Of a stretch of 64,000 nucleotides of DNA, positions 9,492 to 19,663 are shown in pieces; the stretch's first letter is position 1, and every line of letters begins with the position of its first letter. The notes below the pieces were generated by a model. That model ran no database searches. It saw only the letters and a program-made list of their open reading frames with translations, and had not been told where the DNA came from. This DNA comes from Dehalococcoidia bacterium. Lineage in GTDB: Bacteria; Chloroflexota; Dehalococcoidia; Lucifugimonadales; UBA3495. Position numbers and translations under genes: made by a program. The stretch covers positions 372,001 to 436,000 of the forward strand of contig JAJDTP010000005.1 of NCBI GenBank assembly GCA_022827095.1, in the 5' to 3' direction.

Positions 9492-11074
9492 GGCGAGGCG
9501 GAACCGTTGGGCAGAGTGATCGTGAAGGCGGAACCTTGGCCGGGTTCGCTTTGGACCGAGATGTTTCCGTGGTGAGCCTTCATGATGGCGTCGCAAATGT
9601 ACAGGCCCAATCCCATGCCGCGGGGATGGGTGGAAGCCAGGCTCTGGGAGCGGTGGAAACGCTCGAATATGCGGCGGGTTTCCCAGCGCGGCACGCCCGT
9701 GCCGGCATCGCGGACGGTTACCTGCACTTCGCCGTGGCTGTCGTGTACGCCGGACACCACCACCGGCCCTCCGCCCGGCGAGTATTTCACGGCGTTGTCC
9801 ACGAGGTTCACCAGCACCTGTTCCAGCAGGCCGGGGTCGCCGGTTATCGGTGGCAGGTCGTCCGGAAAGGACGCGAACAATGAATGCTTTTTGGAGGTTG
9901 GCTGGAGCCGTTCGATGACTTTCTCCGCCATGCCGGCCAGGTTGACCTGCTCGAGGCTCAGCGGCAGAGCGCCGGCCTCGAGGCGGGACGCCAGAAGCAG
10001 GCGGTCCATGAGCAGGCTCATGCGGTCGGTTTCTTCCTCGATGGCTTCGAAACTGCGGCGCAGGGTGTCGCCGTCCCACTGGGCGTCGGGGCGCGAAAGG
10101 GTGTTGGTGTAGCCCTTGATGATGGCCAGCGGCGTCTGGAGCTGGTGTTCCAGCATGGAGAGGAACGTGGACCGCATCTCCTCGGTTTCCCGGACGCGGG
10201 TCATGTCCCGGACGTTGATAACCGCGTTCAAAGGAGCCATCTCCGGAGAGCGGACCACCGAATAGACGAGTGCGACTTCAGTGCGCTGGCCGGTGGAGGA
10301 GCGAGCGGCGGCGGCAAGCTCGGTAACGTTGCCGTCCAATCCGGAGGCCGACTGATGGGCGTGGAGCATGGGGCAACGCCCCGGGCAGATGGGCCGGCCC
10401 TCGCGGTCCCGCCAGTTCAGCGCAACGGCGCAGGGCAACCCCAGCAGTTCTTCGCCGGGCCGGCCCAGCATGCGTTCCATGGCGGGATTCACGCTGACGA
10501 TACGCCGGTCGGCGTCGACAGTGTAGATGCCGTCGGCGCTGCCCTCCAGGATCGATTCGACTCGTTGCTTCTCCTGAGTGAGCAGGTGCGCAAGGCGAGC
10601 CGACTGGACGGCGATGGCCGCCTGCTCGGCGAAGGCCGCCAGCACCGGCGGATCGAGCTGGGAGAAATTGGCAGCGTCGGAGGAGCGGAGGACGAAGATA
10701 AGCCCGACGGTCTCGTCGTTGGTGTACAGCGGGACGGCCATGACCGGGTTTTGCATTTCCCCGGTGGTGGATATCGGGAGGGCCGTCTGGGGAAACAGAG
10801 CGGACAGGAGCGCGAACTGCTCCCGGCTGAGGGCAAGGTCGGGGATGGCCTCGTTGAGCAGGGGCCGGATGCGCGCGATCTGCGGGCCGTCCAGGCCGTA
10901 GGCGCCGGTGACTACGAAGCGTCGCACCGCGTCGTCCCAGGTGGCGACGACGGCGGCGCTGCCCCCCAGCGCGCGCACGGCGTTGCGCAGGATGCCCTCC
11001 AGTTCCGGCTGAAGCTCGACGGCGTAGTCGTCGGTTCGCCCGACAGGATTCCAGTTGAAATAGCGGGTGACCAT
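9488..11074 (-). CDS. GAF-PAS sensor histidine kinase
   Basis: GAF-like N-terminus, PAS 'ILEGSADGIYTVDADRRIVSVNPAMERMLGR', HisKA 'FLSMLEHQLQTPLAIIKGYT', HATPase 'LVDNAVKYSPGGG', 'GMGLGLYICDAIMKAHHG'; overlaps the regulator by 4 nt. Confidence 0.94.
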   Translation of the reverse strand: MVTRYFNWNPVGRTDDYAVELQPELEGILRNAVRALGGSAAVVATWDDAVRRFVVTGAYGLDGPQIARIRPLLNEAIPDLALSREQFALLSALFPQTALPISTTGEMQNPVMAVPLYTNDETVGLIFVLRSSDAANFSQLDPPVLAAFAEQAAIAVQSARLAHLLTQEKQRVESILEGSADGIYTVDADRRIVSVNPAMERMLGRPGEELLGLPCAVALNWRDREGRPICPGRCPMLHAHQSASGLDGNVTELAAAARSSTGQRTEVALVYSVVRSPEMAPLNAVINVRDMTRVRETEEMRSTFLSMLEHQLQTPLAIIKGYTNTLSRPDAQWDGDTLRRSFEAIEEETDRMSLLMDRLLLASRLEAGALPLSLEQVNLAGMAEKVIERLQPTSKKHSLFASFPDDLPPITGDPGLLEQVLVNLVDNAVKYSPGGGPVVVSGVHDSHGEVQVTVRDAGTGVPRWETRRIFERFHRSQSLASTHPRGMGLGLYICDAIMKAHHGNISVQSEPGQGSAFTITLPNGSASP

Positions 11075-11214
11075 GGCGCGACCGAATACATACAGTGTGC
11101 AGCGATTTTCAACGCAATTTTAACATTAAGGCCATTGGAAAACGTTTGGAGGCAGGCGAGAATAGATGGCAAGCCTAGCCGGCCGAACGTACGGGCCGGT
11201 GCAGGGAGGTTCAA

Positions 11215-11400
11215 ATGCCGAGGTACGTATACCGGTGTACTTTGTGTGACCACGAGTACGATCAGAGGCAGAGTTTTGGCGCGTCGTCGGAAGGGCAATG
11301 CCCCGAATGTTCCGGCGTCACGCGACGTGTGTTCCATCCGGTGCCGGTGATCTACAAGGGATCCGGTTTCTACACCACGGACTACGCACGCAAGAAGTAA
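11215..11400 (+). CDS. FmdB-family zinc ribbon protein
   Basis: MPRYVYRCTLCDHEYDQRQSF..CPECSG..VFHPVPVIYKGSGFYTTDYARKK. Confidence 0.88.
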   Translation: MPRYVYRCTLCDHEYDQRQSFGASSEGQCPECSGVTRRVFHPVPVIYKGSGFYTTDYARKK

Positions 11401-11461
11401 GCGCTGCCCTGGTGGGTAGCGTCATCAACCAGGCCAACAACACAACGCAAGGAGGCATTCA

Positions 11462-11752
11462 GTGGCCACTTTCACACCACTTGGTGAGCGCATCGTCATC
11501 AAGCCGACGGAACAGGAAGCGCAGACTCGAGGCGGGATCCTATTGCCGGACACCGCCAAAGAGAAGCCGCAGGAAGGCGAGGTCATCGCGGTTGGCCCGG
11601 GTCGGGCCTCTGACGATGGCAGCCGCATCCCCATGGAACTCACGGTGGGCGACAAGGTCATTTACTCGAAGTACGCCGGCACCGAGTACGAGGACGGCGA
11701 CGAAGAGTACCTGATCATGCGCGAGTCGGACGTGCTCGCGAAGATCGGCTAA
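11462..11752 (+). CDS. groES: Co-chaperonin GroES
   Basis: [44 protein letters not shown]. Confidence 0.97.
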   Translation: MATFTPLGERIVIKPTEQEAQTRGGILLPDTAKEKPQEGEVIAVGPGRASDDGSRIPMELTVGDKVIYSKYAGTEYEDGDEEYLIMRESDVLAKIG

Positions 11753-11778
11753 CCGCACCGCATTTGTTTTCGCAATCC

Positions 11779-11826
11779 CCGCTTTCGCGGGAAGCAACAT
11801 CACATCCCGGATTACCGCGAAAGCGG
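11779..11826. repeat. Palindromic (REP-like) inverted repeat between groES and groEL
   Basis: CCGCTTTCGCGG (11779-11790) and CCGCGAAAGCGG (11815-11826) are perfect reverse complements; each arm can also form a small CCGC/GCGG hairpin. Confidence 0.65.
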
Positions 11827-11832
11827 CAATGA

Positions 11833-13482
<1,650 letters not shown>

Positions 13483-13510
13483 TCCCAGGCGAACATCCAT
13501 CCGGGATTTA

Positions 13511-13547
13511 GACCGGGGCGGTTATTGCGACCGCCCCGGTTCATTTT
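13511..13547 (+). terminator. Strong hairpin terminator downstream of groEL
   Basis: ACCGGGGCGGT (13512-13522), loop TATTGCG, ACCGCCCCGGT (13530-13540), followed by TCATTTT. Confidence 0.75.
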
Positions 13548-13691
13548 GGCGCCAGGGCGTTTTACCTACGTCCCGGATGGGAGTAATATTGCCGCGTCGT
13601 TTATATTCTGCGCAGGCTTGGGCGTTTATAACGCCGGCCTGGGTGGCTCCATTCGAGGCCGTAACTGAATAGATCTTTTTCCCGCCGCCTG

Positions 13692-15035
13692 TTGGCCTGG
13701 CATCCGCCGACGCCTTTCTTCTACGGATGGCTGGTGCTGGGCATGGCCTGCCTTTCCTCCGCCACCGGCGCCAGCGTGTCCCAGGTGGTGATGGGGGCCA
13801 TCCAGGTGTACATCGTTGACGACACCGGGTGGGACATCGGGACGCTGTCCATCGCGGTCACGGCCGGCACCTGGCTTTCGGGGATATTGGCTCCATTCGC
13901 GGGCGCGCTGGCCGACCGATACGGCCCCAGGGTCCTGACCACGGTGGGGCTGGTGGTGGTGGGGTGCGCGCTGCTGGCGATTTCGGCGGTGAACACCAAT
14001 ACCCCTTGGCCGTTCTTCGCCGCTTACATCGTCGCCAGAACGGTGAGCAATCCATTCCTGATTGGGATAGTTCCGCGGGCGGCGACGGTCAACTTCTTCA
14101 GGCGGCGGCGGGGCGTCACACTGGCGATCAACGGAATGGCGCGGCCCGTCGGCGGCGCGATCAACATCCAAATCATTTCACTGATCGCGGCCACGCACAG
14201 CTGGCGAGCTTCCTACGGTTACGTCGGGCTGTTCATGATGGCCATGACGGTGCCGGTATTCCTGATCATGCGGAGGACTCCCGAAGAGATAGGCATGCTG
14301 CCGGATGGAGATCGACCCGCCGCCGGGTCCGAATCGACGCCACAATCCGGCGAACGCCGAGCGGGTCGCCGTGCCCAGGCGGGGGCACAGGAGTTCAGCT
14401 GGACGGCCCGCGAGGCGATGAAGACCCGAGCTTACTGGTGCATCGCCGGGACCGCAGTGCTGGCGATAATCGCGTCGGCGGGCCTGGGCTACATCCTGGT
14501 TCCGTTTCTCGTAAGCGATACGGGTCCGGGATTGAGCAATCCACAGGCCGTTGGCGTGGGGGCACTGGGAGCCGTGCTGGCGATGACCACGCTGGTCTGG
14601 GGTTTCCTGGCAGACAGGTTCGGACCACGACCGTGCATGGTGGCGACCATTTCCGGAGCGGTGCTTTCCGGAGTGTTCCTGGCCACCGGCGTGCACTCGG
14701 TGTGGACGGCCTACCTGTTTGCCGTTCTGTGGGGGTTCTTCTCCAACACCGTAGGGACGCTGGAGCACATGCTGCTGGCCCAATACTTCGGGCGCGGGTC
14801 CTTCGGGGCGATACTGGGTTCCCTGGGGCCGTTGCAGACCACGGCGTTGGGAGCCGCACCGGTATTCGGCAGTTACCTGCTGACGTTCACGCACAGTTAC
14901 AGCGTAGTGTTCATCGTGCTGATGGCGATGTACGCCGGCGCGGGAATGCTGATCATGCTGGCAAAGGCGCCGCGGCTGCCGCCGCGCGCTACACAAACGC
15001 AGGCCGAGCCCGGCGTCGCGCCGGCAACGGTATAA
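13692..15035 (+). CDS. MFS transporter
   Basis: Multiple TM segments, 'GALADRYGPRVLTTVGL', 'GFLADRFGPRPCM' MFS loop motifs. Confidence 0.88.
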   Translation: MAWHPPTPFFYGWLVLGMACLSSATGASVSQVVMGAIQVYIVDDTGWDIGTLSIAVTAGTWLSGILAPFAGALADRYGPRVLTTVGLVVVGCALLAISAVNTNTPWPFFAAYIVARTVSNPFLIGIVPRAATVNFFRRRRGVTLAINGMARPVGGAINIQIISLIAATHSWRASYGYVGLFMMAMTVPVFLIMRRTPEEIGMLPDGDRPAAGSESTPQSGERRAGRRAQAGAQEFSWTAREAMKTRAYWCIAGTAVLAIIASAGLGYILVPFLVSDTGPGLSNPQAVGVGALGAVLAMTTLVWGFLADRFGPRPCMVATISGAVLSGVFLATGVHSVWTAYLFAVLWGFFSNTVGTLEHMLLAQYFGRGSFGAILGSLGPLQTTALGAAPVFGSYLLTFTHSYSVVFIVLMAMYAGAGMLIMLAKAPRLPPRATQTQAEPGVAPATV

Positions 15036-15066
15036 TCCCAACAAACTAACAAACGGAGGCAAACCA

Positions 15067-15459
15067 ATGGCCAACAGCGAGTACATGAACCCCAGCGGCA
15101 TTGCGGACCCCTCTCCTTCCGGCTTCAGCGCAGTGGTGAAGGCGGGCAACACCGTCTACATCGCCGGGATGGTCGCGCAGGACGAGAACGGTAACGTGGT
15201 CGGGGCGGGTGACACGGAAGAGCAGACTCGGCAGATCTGGCGGAACATCGAGGTCGCGGTCAAGGCGGCCGGAGGGTCGCTTGCCGACATCGTCAAGACG
15301 ACCACCTATGTGACCGGCATCGAGCACGCGCCGGCGGTGCGCAAGGTGCGCGGCGAACTGTTCCCCAGCAACCCGCCTACCAGCACGCTGCTGGTGGTGA
15401 GCGAGCTGGCCAACCCGGCGTACGTGGTGGAGATCGAGTCGATTGCCGTGGTGGGGTAG
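15067..15459 (+). CDS. RidA family (YjgF/YER057c/UK114) protein
   Basis: 'GFSAVVKAGNTVYIAGMVAQDENGNVVG..DTEEQTRQIWRNIEVAVKAAGGSLADIVKTTTYVT', 'PTSTLLVVSELANPAYVVEIESIAVV'. Confidence 0.92.
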   Translation: MANSEYMNPSGIADPSPSGFSAVVKAGNTVYIAGMVAQDENGNVVGAGDTEEQTRQIWRNIEVAVKAAGGSLADIVKTTTYVTGIEHAPAVRKVRGELFPSNPPTSTLLVVSELANPAYVVEIESIAVVG

Positions 15460-15473
15460 CGACCGAAAACCAA

Positions 15474-15510
15474 TGCCCCCTCTCACCCGATAGGGAGGGG
15501 GCAAGTTATT
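15474..15510 (+). terminator. Rho-independent terminator-like hairpin
   Basis: TGCCCCCTC (15474-15482) / GAGGGGGCA (15495-15503), followed by AGTTATTT. Confidence 0.65.
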
Positions 15511-15529
15511 TCTGCTCATCTTGGTATCA

Positions 15530-15784
15530 TTGAGGAGACGGCACCTGGCTTCGCTGGAAGCGATATTCAGGCGGCCTACATCGGGGAACATCCGCTGGGA
15601 TGACGTTGAGTCGCTGTTGTTGGCGTGCGGCGCTCATATCTAGGAACGGGCCGGTTCGCGGGTAGGTGTGGACTTGAACGGTCTGGCTACCGTGTTCTAT
15701 CGTCCACATCCCCGGCCGGAAGATTCCAAAAGTTTAGTAGATGATGTGCGCAAATTCTTGATTGAAGCAGGTGTCGGGCCATGA
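15530..15784 (+). pseudogene. hicA: HicA-family toxin interrupted by an in-frame TAG
   Basis: Reading frame from TTG 15530: (L)RRRHLASLEAIFRRPTSGNIRWDDVESLLLACGAHI*ERAGSRVGVDLNGLATVFYRPHPRPEDSKSLVDDVRKFLIEAGVGP*; TAG at 15641-15643; stop at 15782-15784 overlaps the hicB start. Confidence 0.82.
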
Positions 15785-16164
15785 TGGAGTACAAAGGATA
15801 CCGGGCGGCGGTGACTTTCGATGATCACGCGGGCACTTTCCATGGTTCGGTGGTGGATACCCGCGACGTGGTAACGTTCGTGGGTGAATCGGTGGAGGAG
15901 TTGCGCCGGGAGTTCAAGATTTCAGTGGATGATTACCTGGCGTTTTGCAGTGAGCGAGGCAAAGAACCGGACAAGCCTTATTCCGGCGAAATCTCGTTCA
16001 AGGTCAGTTCCAACGTCCACCGCACGGCGGACGCCGCCGCCAGATCGGAGGGTAAAACCCTAGAGGATTGGCTGGCCGAAACGGTGGAATGGGTAGCGGA
16101 GCAAACACTCAACCCGCCGTTATACACCAGACCGTGTTGCAGCGACGAGTGCTGCTGCAATTAG
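15784..16164 (+). CDS. hicB: HicB-family antitoxin
   Basis: MEYKGYRAAVTFDDHAGTFHGSVVDTRDVVTFVGESVEELRREFKISVDDYLAFCSERGKEPDKPYSGEISFKVSS; ends with Cys-rich CCSDECCCN. An alternative start is the ATG at 15781. Confidence 0.92.
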   Translation: MEYKGYRAAVTFDDHAGTFHGSVVDTRDVVTFVGESVEELRREFKISVDDYLAFCSERGKEPDKPYSGEISFKVSSNVHRTADAAARSEGKTLEDWLAETVEWVAEQTLNPPLYTRPCCSDECCCN

Positions 16165-16329
16165 TCGCTCCGTTCCATTTACGGGGGAAGACCAGAGCAA
16201 GGTTATCCTCGACGTAAACCAGGCCATAGTCGAAGCCGCAAAATTGGAATAGGAGGCGACTACGCAGACCACCTAGCTTCAACCAAGGTGGCGGATTGGG
16301 CAGTTGGCACGGCGGCCAATTAGACCGAA

Positions 16330-16587
16330 TCAGGTGTGCCAAGTTTCGAGATCGGCGCGACGCTTCTGGAGGACGAGCCACATGCGGTGCCAGACGTAGC
16401 GCCTTTCCGGGTCTTCCAAGCTGCGGTCGATCAGGCCACGGACGGCGAGCACGGCCTGCCCTGCAAAAAACCCCCACTGGCCGGGCTCGTTGCGGAGCCA
16501 CCCTTCCACGCGGTCCGGGTGAGCGTCCGCAACAGCTTCCAACAATTGATCCAGGGCGGCGTCAGCGCCGCCTGAACCGGTGGCCAT
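16330..16587 (-). CDS. Conserved-looking hypothetical protein at the end of the thi operon
   Basis: 85 aa MATGSGGADAALDQLLEAVADAHPDRVEGWLRNEPGQWGFFAGQAVLAVRGLIDRSLEDPERRYVWHRMWLVLQKRRADLETWHT; starts 4 nt after the thiS stop. Confidence 0.55.
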   Translation of the reverse strand: MATGSGGADAALDQLLEAVADAHPDRVEGWLRNEPGQWGFFAGQAVLAVRGLIDRSLEDPERRYVWHRMWLVLQKRRADLETWHT

Positions 16588-16591
16588 GGGA

Positions 16592-16795
16592 TCAGCCGCC
16601 GCCGACCGGACGGACGATCTCCAAAGCATCGCCCGGGTGGAGCTTCACCTTTTCGAAGTCCTCTTTGCGGATCACCTGGCCGTTGTACCCCACGGCGATG
16701 AACCGCATGTTGACGTCGATGGTGGCGAGATAGGACTGAAGGTTGAGACCTTCGTCGATGTCCCGAGGTTTGCCGTTGACTTGAAGGGTGATCAT
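16592..16795 (-). CDS. thiS: Sulfur carrier protein ThiS
   Basis: MITLQVNGKPRDIDEGLNLQSYLATIDVNMRFIAVGYNGQVIRKEDFEKVKLHPGDALEIVRPVGGG; C-terminal GG. A GTG start at 16807 is also possible. Confidence 0.92.
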   Translation of the reverse strand: MITLQVNGKPRDIDEGLNLQSYLATIDVNMRFIAVGYNGQVIRKEDFEKVKLHPGDALEIVRPVGGG

Positions 16796-16803
16796 ACCGA
16801 CGC

Positions 16804-17493
16804 TCACCTCCGGCTCGTAGTATAGCGGCTGCCGGGACTCCGGTTGTCACCCGCGCCGACTGCCGCGTCCTGCATGGCCGATTTTATACGCGAGGCCTCC
16901 CGTTCCGGGTCCGCGCTGGCGAGGACGGCGGTGATGACCGCCGCGCCGTCTGCGCCGGCATGCATGACCTGGGGGACGTTTTCGGCGGTGATGCCGCCGA
17001 TGGCCAGGAGCGGAGCCCCCACACCGGCCGCACGGATGCGTTCGAGCAGACCGGGCCCGGACGGTTCCTCGCCCGTATGGGACCGGGTGGCAAACATGGT
17101 GCCGACCAACAGGAAATCGGCGCCTGACGCCTGCGCCTCCGTCGCGCCATCCACCGAATGCACGGAGCGGCCGATGATAGCGCCGTCGGGCAGAATGGGG
17201 CGCACGGCGGCGGTGGGCATTGCCGCCTCGCCCAGCTGAACTCCATCGGCGGCGGACGCGGCGGCCACGTCGGCGCGCTCGTTCACCAGGAGAATGGCCG
17301 ACCCGCACGTGATCTCCCGCAACGCGACGGCCAGTTCCAGCAGCGCGCCGCCGGGTTCTTCCTTGTCGCGGAGTTGGACGATGTCGACACCGCCGGCGAT
17401 GGCAGCAGTGATCCGGTCCGGCAGTTCGTCCGGCGGGCAAACTCGCCGGTCGGTGACCAAACACAGGGCGGGATTTGGCAAGGCCGTACCCAT
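16804..17493 (-). CDS. thiE: Thiamine phosphate synthase
   Basis: 'CLVTDRRVC', 'VDIVQLRDKEE', 'IIGRSVHSVDGATEAQASGADFLLVGTMFATRSH', 'LLAIGGITAENVPQVMHAGADGAAVITAVL'. Confidence 0.93.
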   Translation of the reverse strand: MGTALPNPALCLVTDRRVCPPDELPDRITAAIAGGVDIVQLRDKEEPGGALLELAVALREITCGSAILLVNERADVAAASAADGVQLGEAAMPTAAVRPILPDGAIIGRSVHSVDGATEAQASGADFLLVGTMFATRSHTGEEPSGPGLLERIRAAGVGAPLLAIGGITAENVPQVMHAGADGAAVITAVLASADPEREASRIKSAMQDAAVGAGDNRSPGSRYTTSRR

Positions 17494-17503
17494 GGGAAGA
17501 GGC

Positions 17504-18289
17504 TCAGGCGGCCGCGACGGGTTCCGGCACGTCGGTGGGCGGGCTGCTGGGGATGGCCTCGGTACGGACGGGGATGCGACCGGCGAGGTAGGCCTGGCGC
17601 CCGGCTTCCACTCCCTTGCGGAAAGCGTCGGCCATCATGGCCGGGTTTTCGGCCTGGGCGATAGCGGTGTTGACCAGCACGGCGGAGGCGCCTAATTCGA
17701 GCGCCTTGGAGGCGTCGGACGGGACGGCCAGGCCGGCGTCCACGACGACAGGGACCGTGGCGTTTTCCAGGATGATGCGGACTTCCTCCACGGTGTGGAT
17801 GCCCTGGCCGGAACCGATGGCTGACCCCAACGGCATGACGGTTACGCAGCCGGCTTCTTCCAGGTTCTTGGCAAGAACCGGGTCAGCGTGGATGTAGGGC
17901 AGGACCTTGAAGCCCTCGTCCACCAACTGCCGCGCTGCCTCGAGGGTCCCGTTGGGGTCAGGGAACAGGTACTTGGCGTCGGGGATGACCTCGAGCTTGA
18001 CGAAGTCGGTCTGGCAAACCTCGCGGCCGAGGCGGGCAACGAACAGCGCCTCCTCGACGGTGCGGCAGCCGGCCGTATTGGGCAGGATGCGGTACTTGTC
18101 GAGGTTGACGTGTTCGAGGATGTTCTGCTCGGGGTTATCGAGGTCGAGGCGCCGGATAGCCACGGTGACCATCTCCGTGCCGGAAGCTTCCAGGGATTCG
18201 ACCATTTCCTGCATGCTGCGATGCCGGCCGGTGCCGACGATCAGCCGGGAAGAAAACGACACGCCACCAATTACCAGTTCGTCGGCCAT
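17504..18289 (-). CDS. thiG: Thiazole synthase
   Basis: MADELVIGGVSFSSRLIVGTGRHRSMQEMVESLEASGTEMVTVAIRR, 'ILPNTAGCRTVEEALFVARLGRE', 'PVVVDAGLAVPSDASKALELGASAVLVNTAIAQAENP'. Confidence 0.95.
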   Translation of the reverse strand: MADELVIGGVSFSSRLIVGTGRHRSMQEMVESLEASGTEMVTVAIRRLDLDNPEQNILEHVNLDKYRILPNTAGCRTVEEALFVARLGREVCQTDFVKLEVIPDAKYLFPDPNGTLEAARQLVDEGFKVLPYIHADPVLAKNLEEAGCVTVMPLGSAIGSGQGIHTVEEVRIILENATVPVVVDAGLAVPSDASKALELGASAVLVNTAIAQAENPAMMADAFRKGVEAGRQAYLAGRIPVRTEAIPSSPPTDVPEPVAAA

Positions 18290-18357
18290 CGCTGTCACTC
18301 TCCTGTGTGATGCCGGAAACGGAAGCTCCGTGGCCGGCAATTGCCTGAAATGCGAAA

Positions 18358-18379
18358 CCGCCAGGCGGGTACCCGGCGG
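18358..18379 (-). terminator. Possible expression-platform hairpin between the riboswitch and thiG
   Basis: Minus strand CCGCC-GGGTACCCGCCT-GGCGG followed by TTTCGCATTT. Confidence 0.35.
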
Positions 18380-18399
18380 CCGAATGTCAAAGCTACCTG

Positions 18400-18492
18400 C
18401 TGTTCCTCCGCCGGCATTACCCGGGTCAGGTACAGACGGTCGGCGACGAAGTTGGCCGCCCTCTCAGCCTGGTTTGCCCAAGCTCCCGCCAG
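18400..18492 (-). promoter_or_regulatory. TPP riboswitch (THI element)
   Basis: Minus strand contains GGCTGAGAGGG...TGTACCTGACCCGGGTAATGCCGGCGGAGGAA, matching conserved CTGAGA and ACCTGAnnnGGGTAATGCC...GGA motifs; upstream of thiG. Confidence 0.92.
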
Positions 18493-18585
18493 AATCGCGT
18501 GAGGCGTTCAGTTGTGGGTCGAATGTAGCACTACGGGCCGGGCAAGTCAAACCAGAATGCCCTAAATGCAATTGTCTCCGCTTGG

Positions 18586-18963
18586 TCACAGCTTGCCGCC
18601 GAAGCCGAGCCGGCCACGATTGGTCGGAGATAAAACCTCGTTGACGGCATCGACCGCGAACATCAAGATTTGGAGAGCGGTTGCACCGATGAGGCAATTG
18701 TCCTCTCCTTCGGGTCCGAAAATCACGGGGCATATTCCGTCTCGCTCGTCAATTCTTATGACGGCCTGGCCTCGTCCGAACCTGACTTCAGTACCGTCGG
18801 CTAATGCGTAGTCAACCTGGGAGCGGGGCTCCAGGTGCAGGCTCTCGAGCAAAGAAGCTGGGAACATGGAGTCAGAGGCGCCCGTATCGACCAGCGCCTC
18901 GACTTCAACCAGGTCGCCGCCCCTGGGGTTGCCAACGCTGACCATCACCGAGAACGTGCCCAT
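18586..18963 (-). CDS. Retropepsin-like (clan AA) aspartic protease
   Basis: 'VEVEALVDTGASDSMFPASLLESL', 'LIGATALQILMFAVDA'. Confidence 0.75.
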   Translation of the reverse strand: MGTFSVMVSVGNPRGGDLVEVEALVDTGASDSMFPASLLESLHLEPRSQVDYALADGTEVRFGRGQAVIRIDERDGICPVIFGPEGEDNCLIGATALQILMFAVDAVNEVLSPTNRGRLGFGGKL

Positions 18964-18977
18964 AACCTTTCTGGCTT

Positions 18978-19649
18978 CTAGACCTCGTACTCGGCGATGT
19001 TGTCCGGGATGATCAGGCGGGCGCCGGTTACTTCCTGCACTTCTTCAGGTGTCCAACCGGGGGCGGTTTCTCGGAGCACCATGCCGTCGGGGGTCGGCTC
19101 CAACACGGCGACGTCGGTCACGATGAGGGATACGCAGCCGCGGCCAGTTAGGGGGAAGTTGCACTCCTGGACCACCTTGGGGTTGCCGCTACGGTCGTTG
19201 TGCTCCATGGCGACGATGACCTTGTCGGCTCCGGCGGCCAGGTCCATTGCGCCGCCAATGTTGCCGACGCCGCGCTCGGGCAGCATCCAGTTGGCGAGGT
19301 CTCCGGTGGCCGAGACTTGATGCGCGCCGAGAACCGTAACGTCCACGTGGCCGCCGCGGATCATAGCGAAAGCTTCAACGGAGGAGAAATAGGCCATTCC
19401 GGGGACCGATTGCAGGAATTGGCCGCCGGCGTTGATCAGGTCGATGTCTTCGCTCCCCTCGTCCGCCAGGGGGCCGCAGTTCAAGACTCCGCTCTCGCTG
19501 TGGTAAAAGACCACGCTCTCGTCGTCCACGAACATGGAGACCAGGGTGGGAATTCCGATGCCGAGGTTTACGCAGGAACCGGCGGGCAGTTCCTTCGCCA
19601 CGCGCATGGCGATGATGGCCCGGTCGAGGCGTTCCTTGTCGTCGGTCAT
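18978..19649 (-). CDS. 3-oxoacid CoA-transferase-type subunit B
   Basis: 'SCVNLGIGIPTLVSMF', catalytic-type 'YHSESGVLNCGP', 'GGHVDVTVLGAHQVSATGDLANWMLP', 'VQEVTGARLIIPDNIAEYEV'. Confidence 0.93.
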   Translation of the reverse strand: MTDDKERLDRAIIAMRVAKELPAGSCVNLGIGIPTLVSMFVDDESVVFYHSESGVLNCGPLADEGSEDIDLINAGGQFLQSVPGMAYFSSVEAFAMIRGGHVDVTVLGAHQVSATGDLANWMLPERGVGNIGGAMDLAAGADKVIVAMEHNDRSGNPKVVQECNFPLTGRGCVSLIVTDVAVLEPTPDGMVLRETAPGWTPEEVQEVTGARLIIPDNIAEYEV

Positions 19650-19663
19650 GGCGGGGCCTCCGG

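Noticed and set aside
9884-11350. 488-aa ORF antisense to the histidine kinase
   Set aside because: G/A/V/H-rich mirror frame; the kinase is on the minus strand.
11075-11461. Possible CIRCE/HrcA operator upstream of groES
   Set aside because: No TTAGCACTC-N9-GAGTGCTAA-like sequence was found in the spacers before fmdB or groES.
16109-16501. 130-aa minus-strand ORF overlapping the end of hicB and the spacer
   Set aside because: No family features; overlaps hicB antisense and the better-supported 85-aa thi-operon gene.
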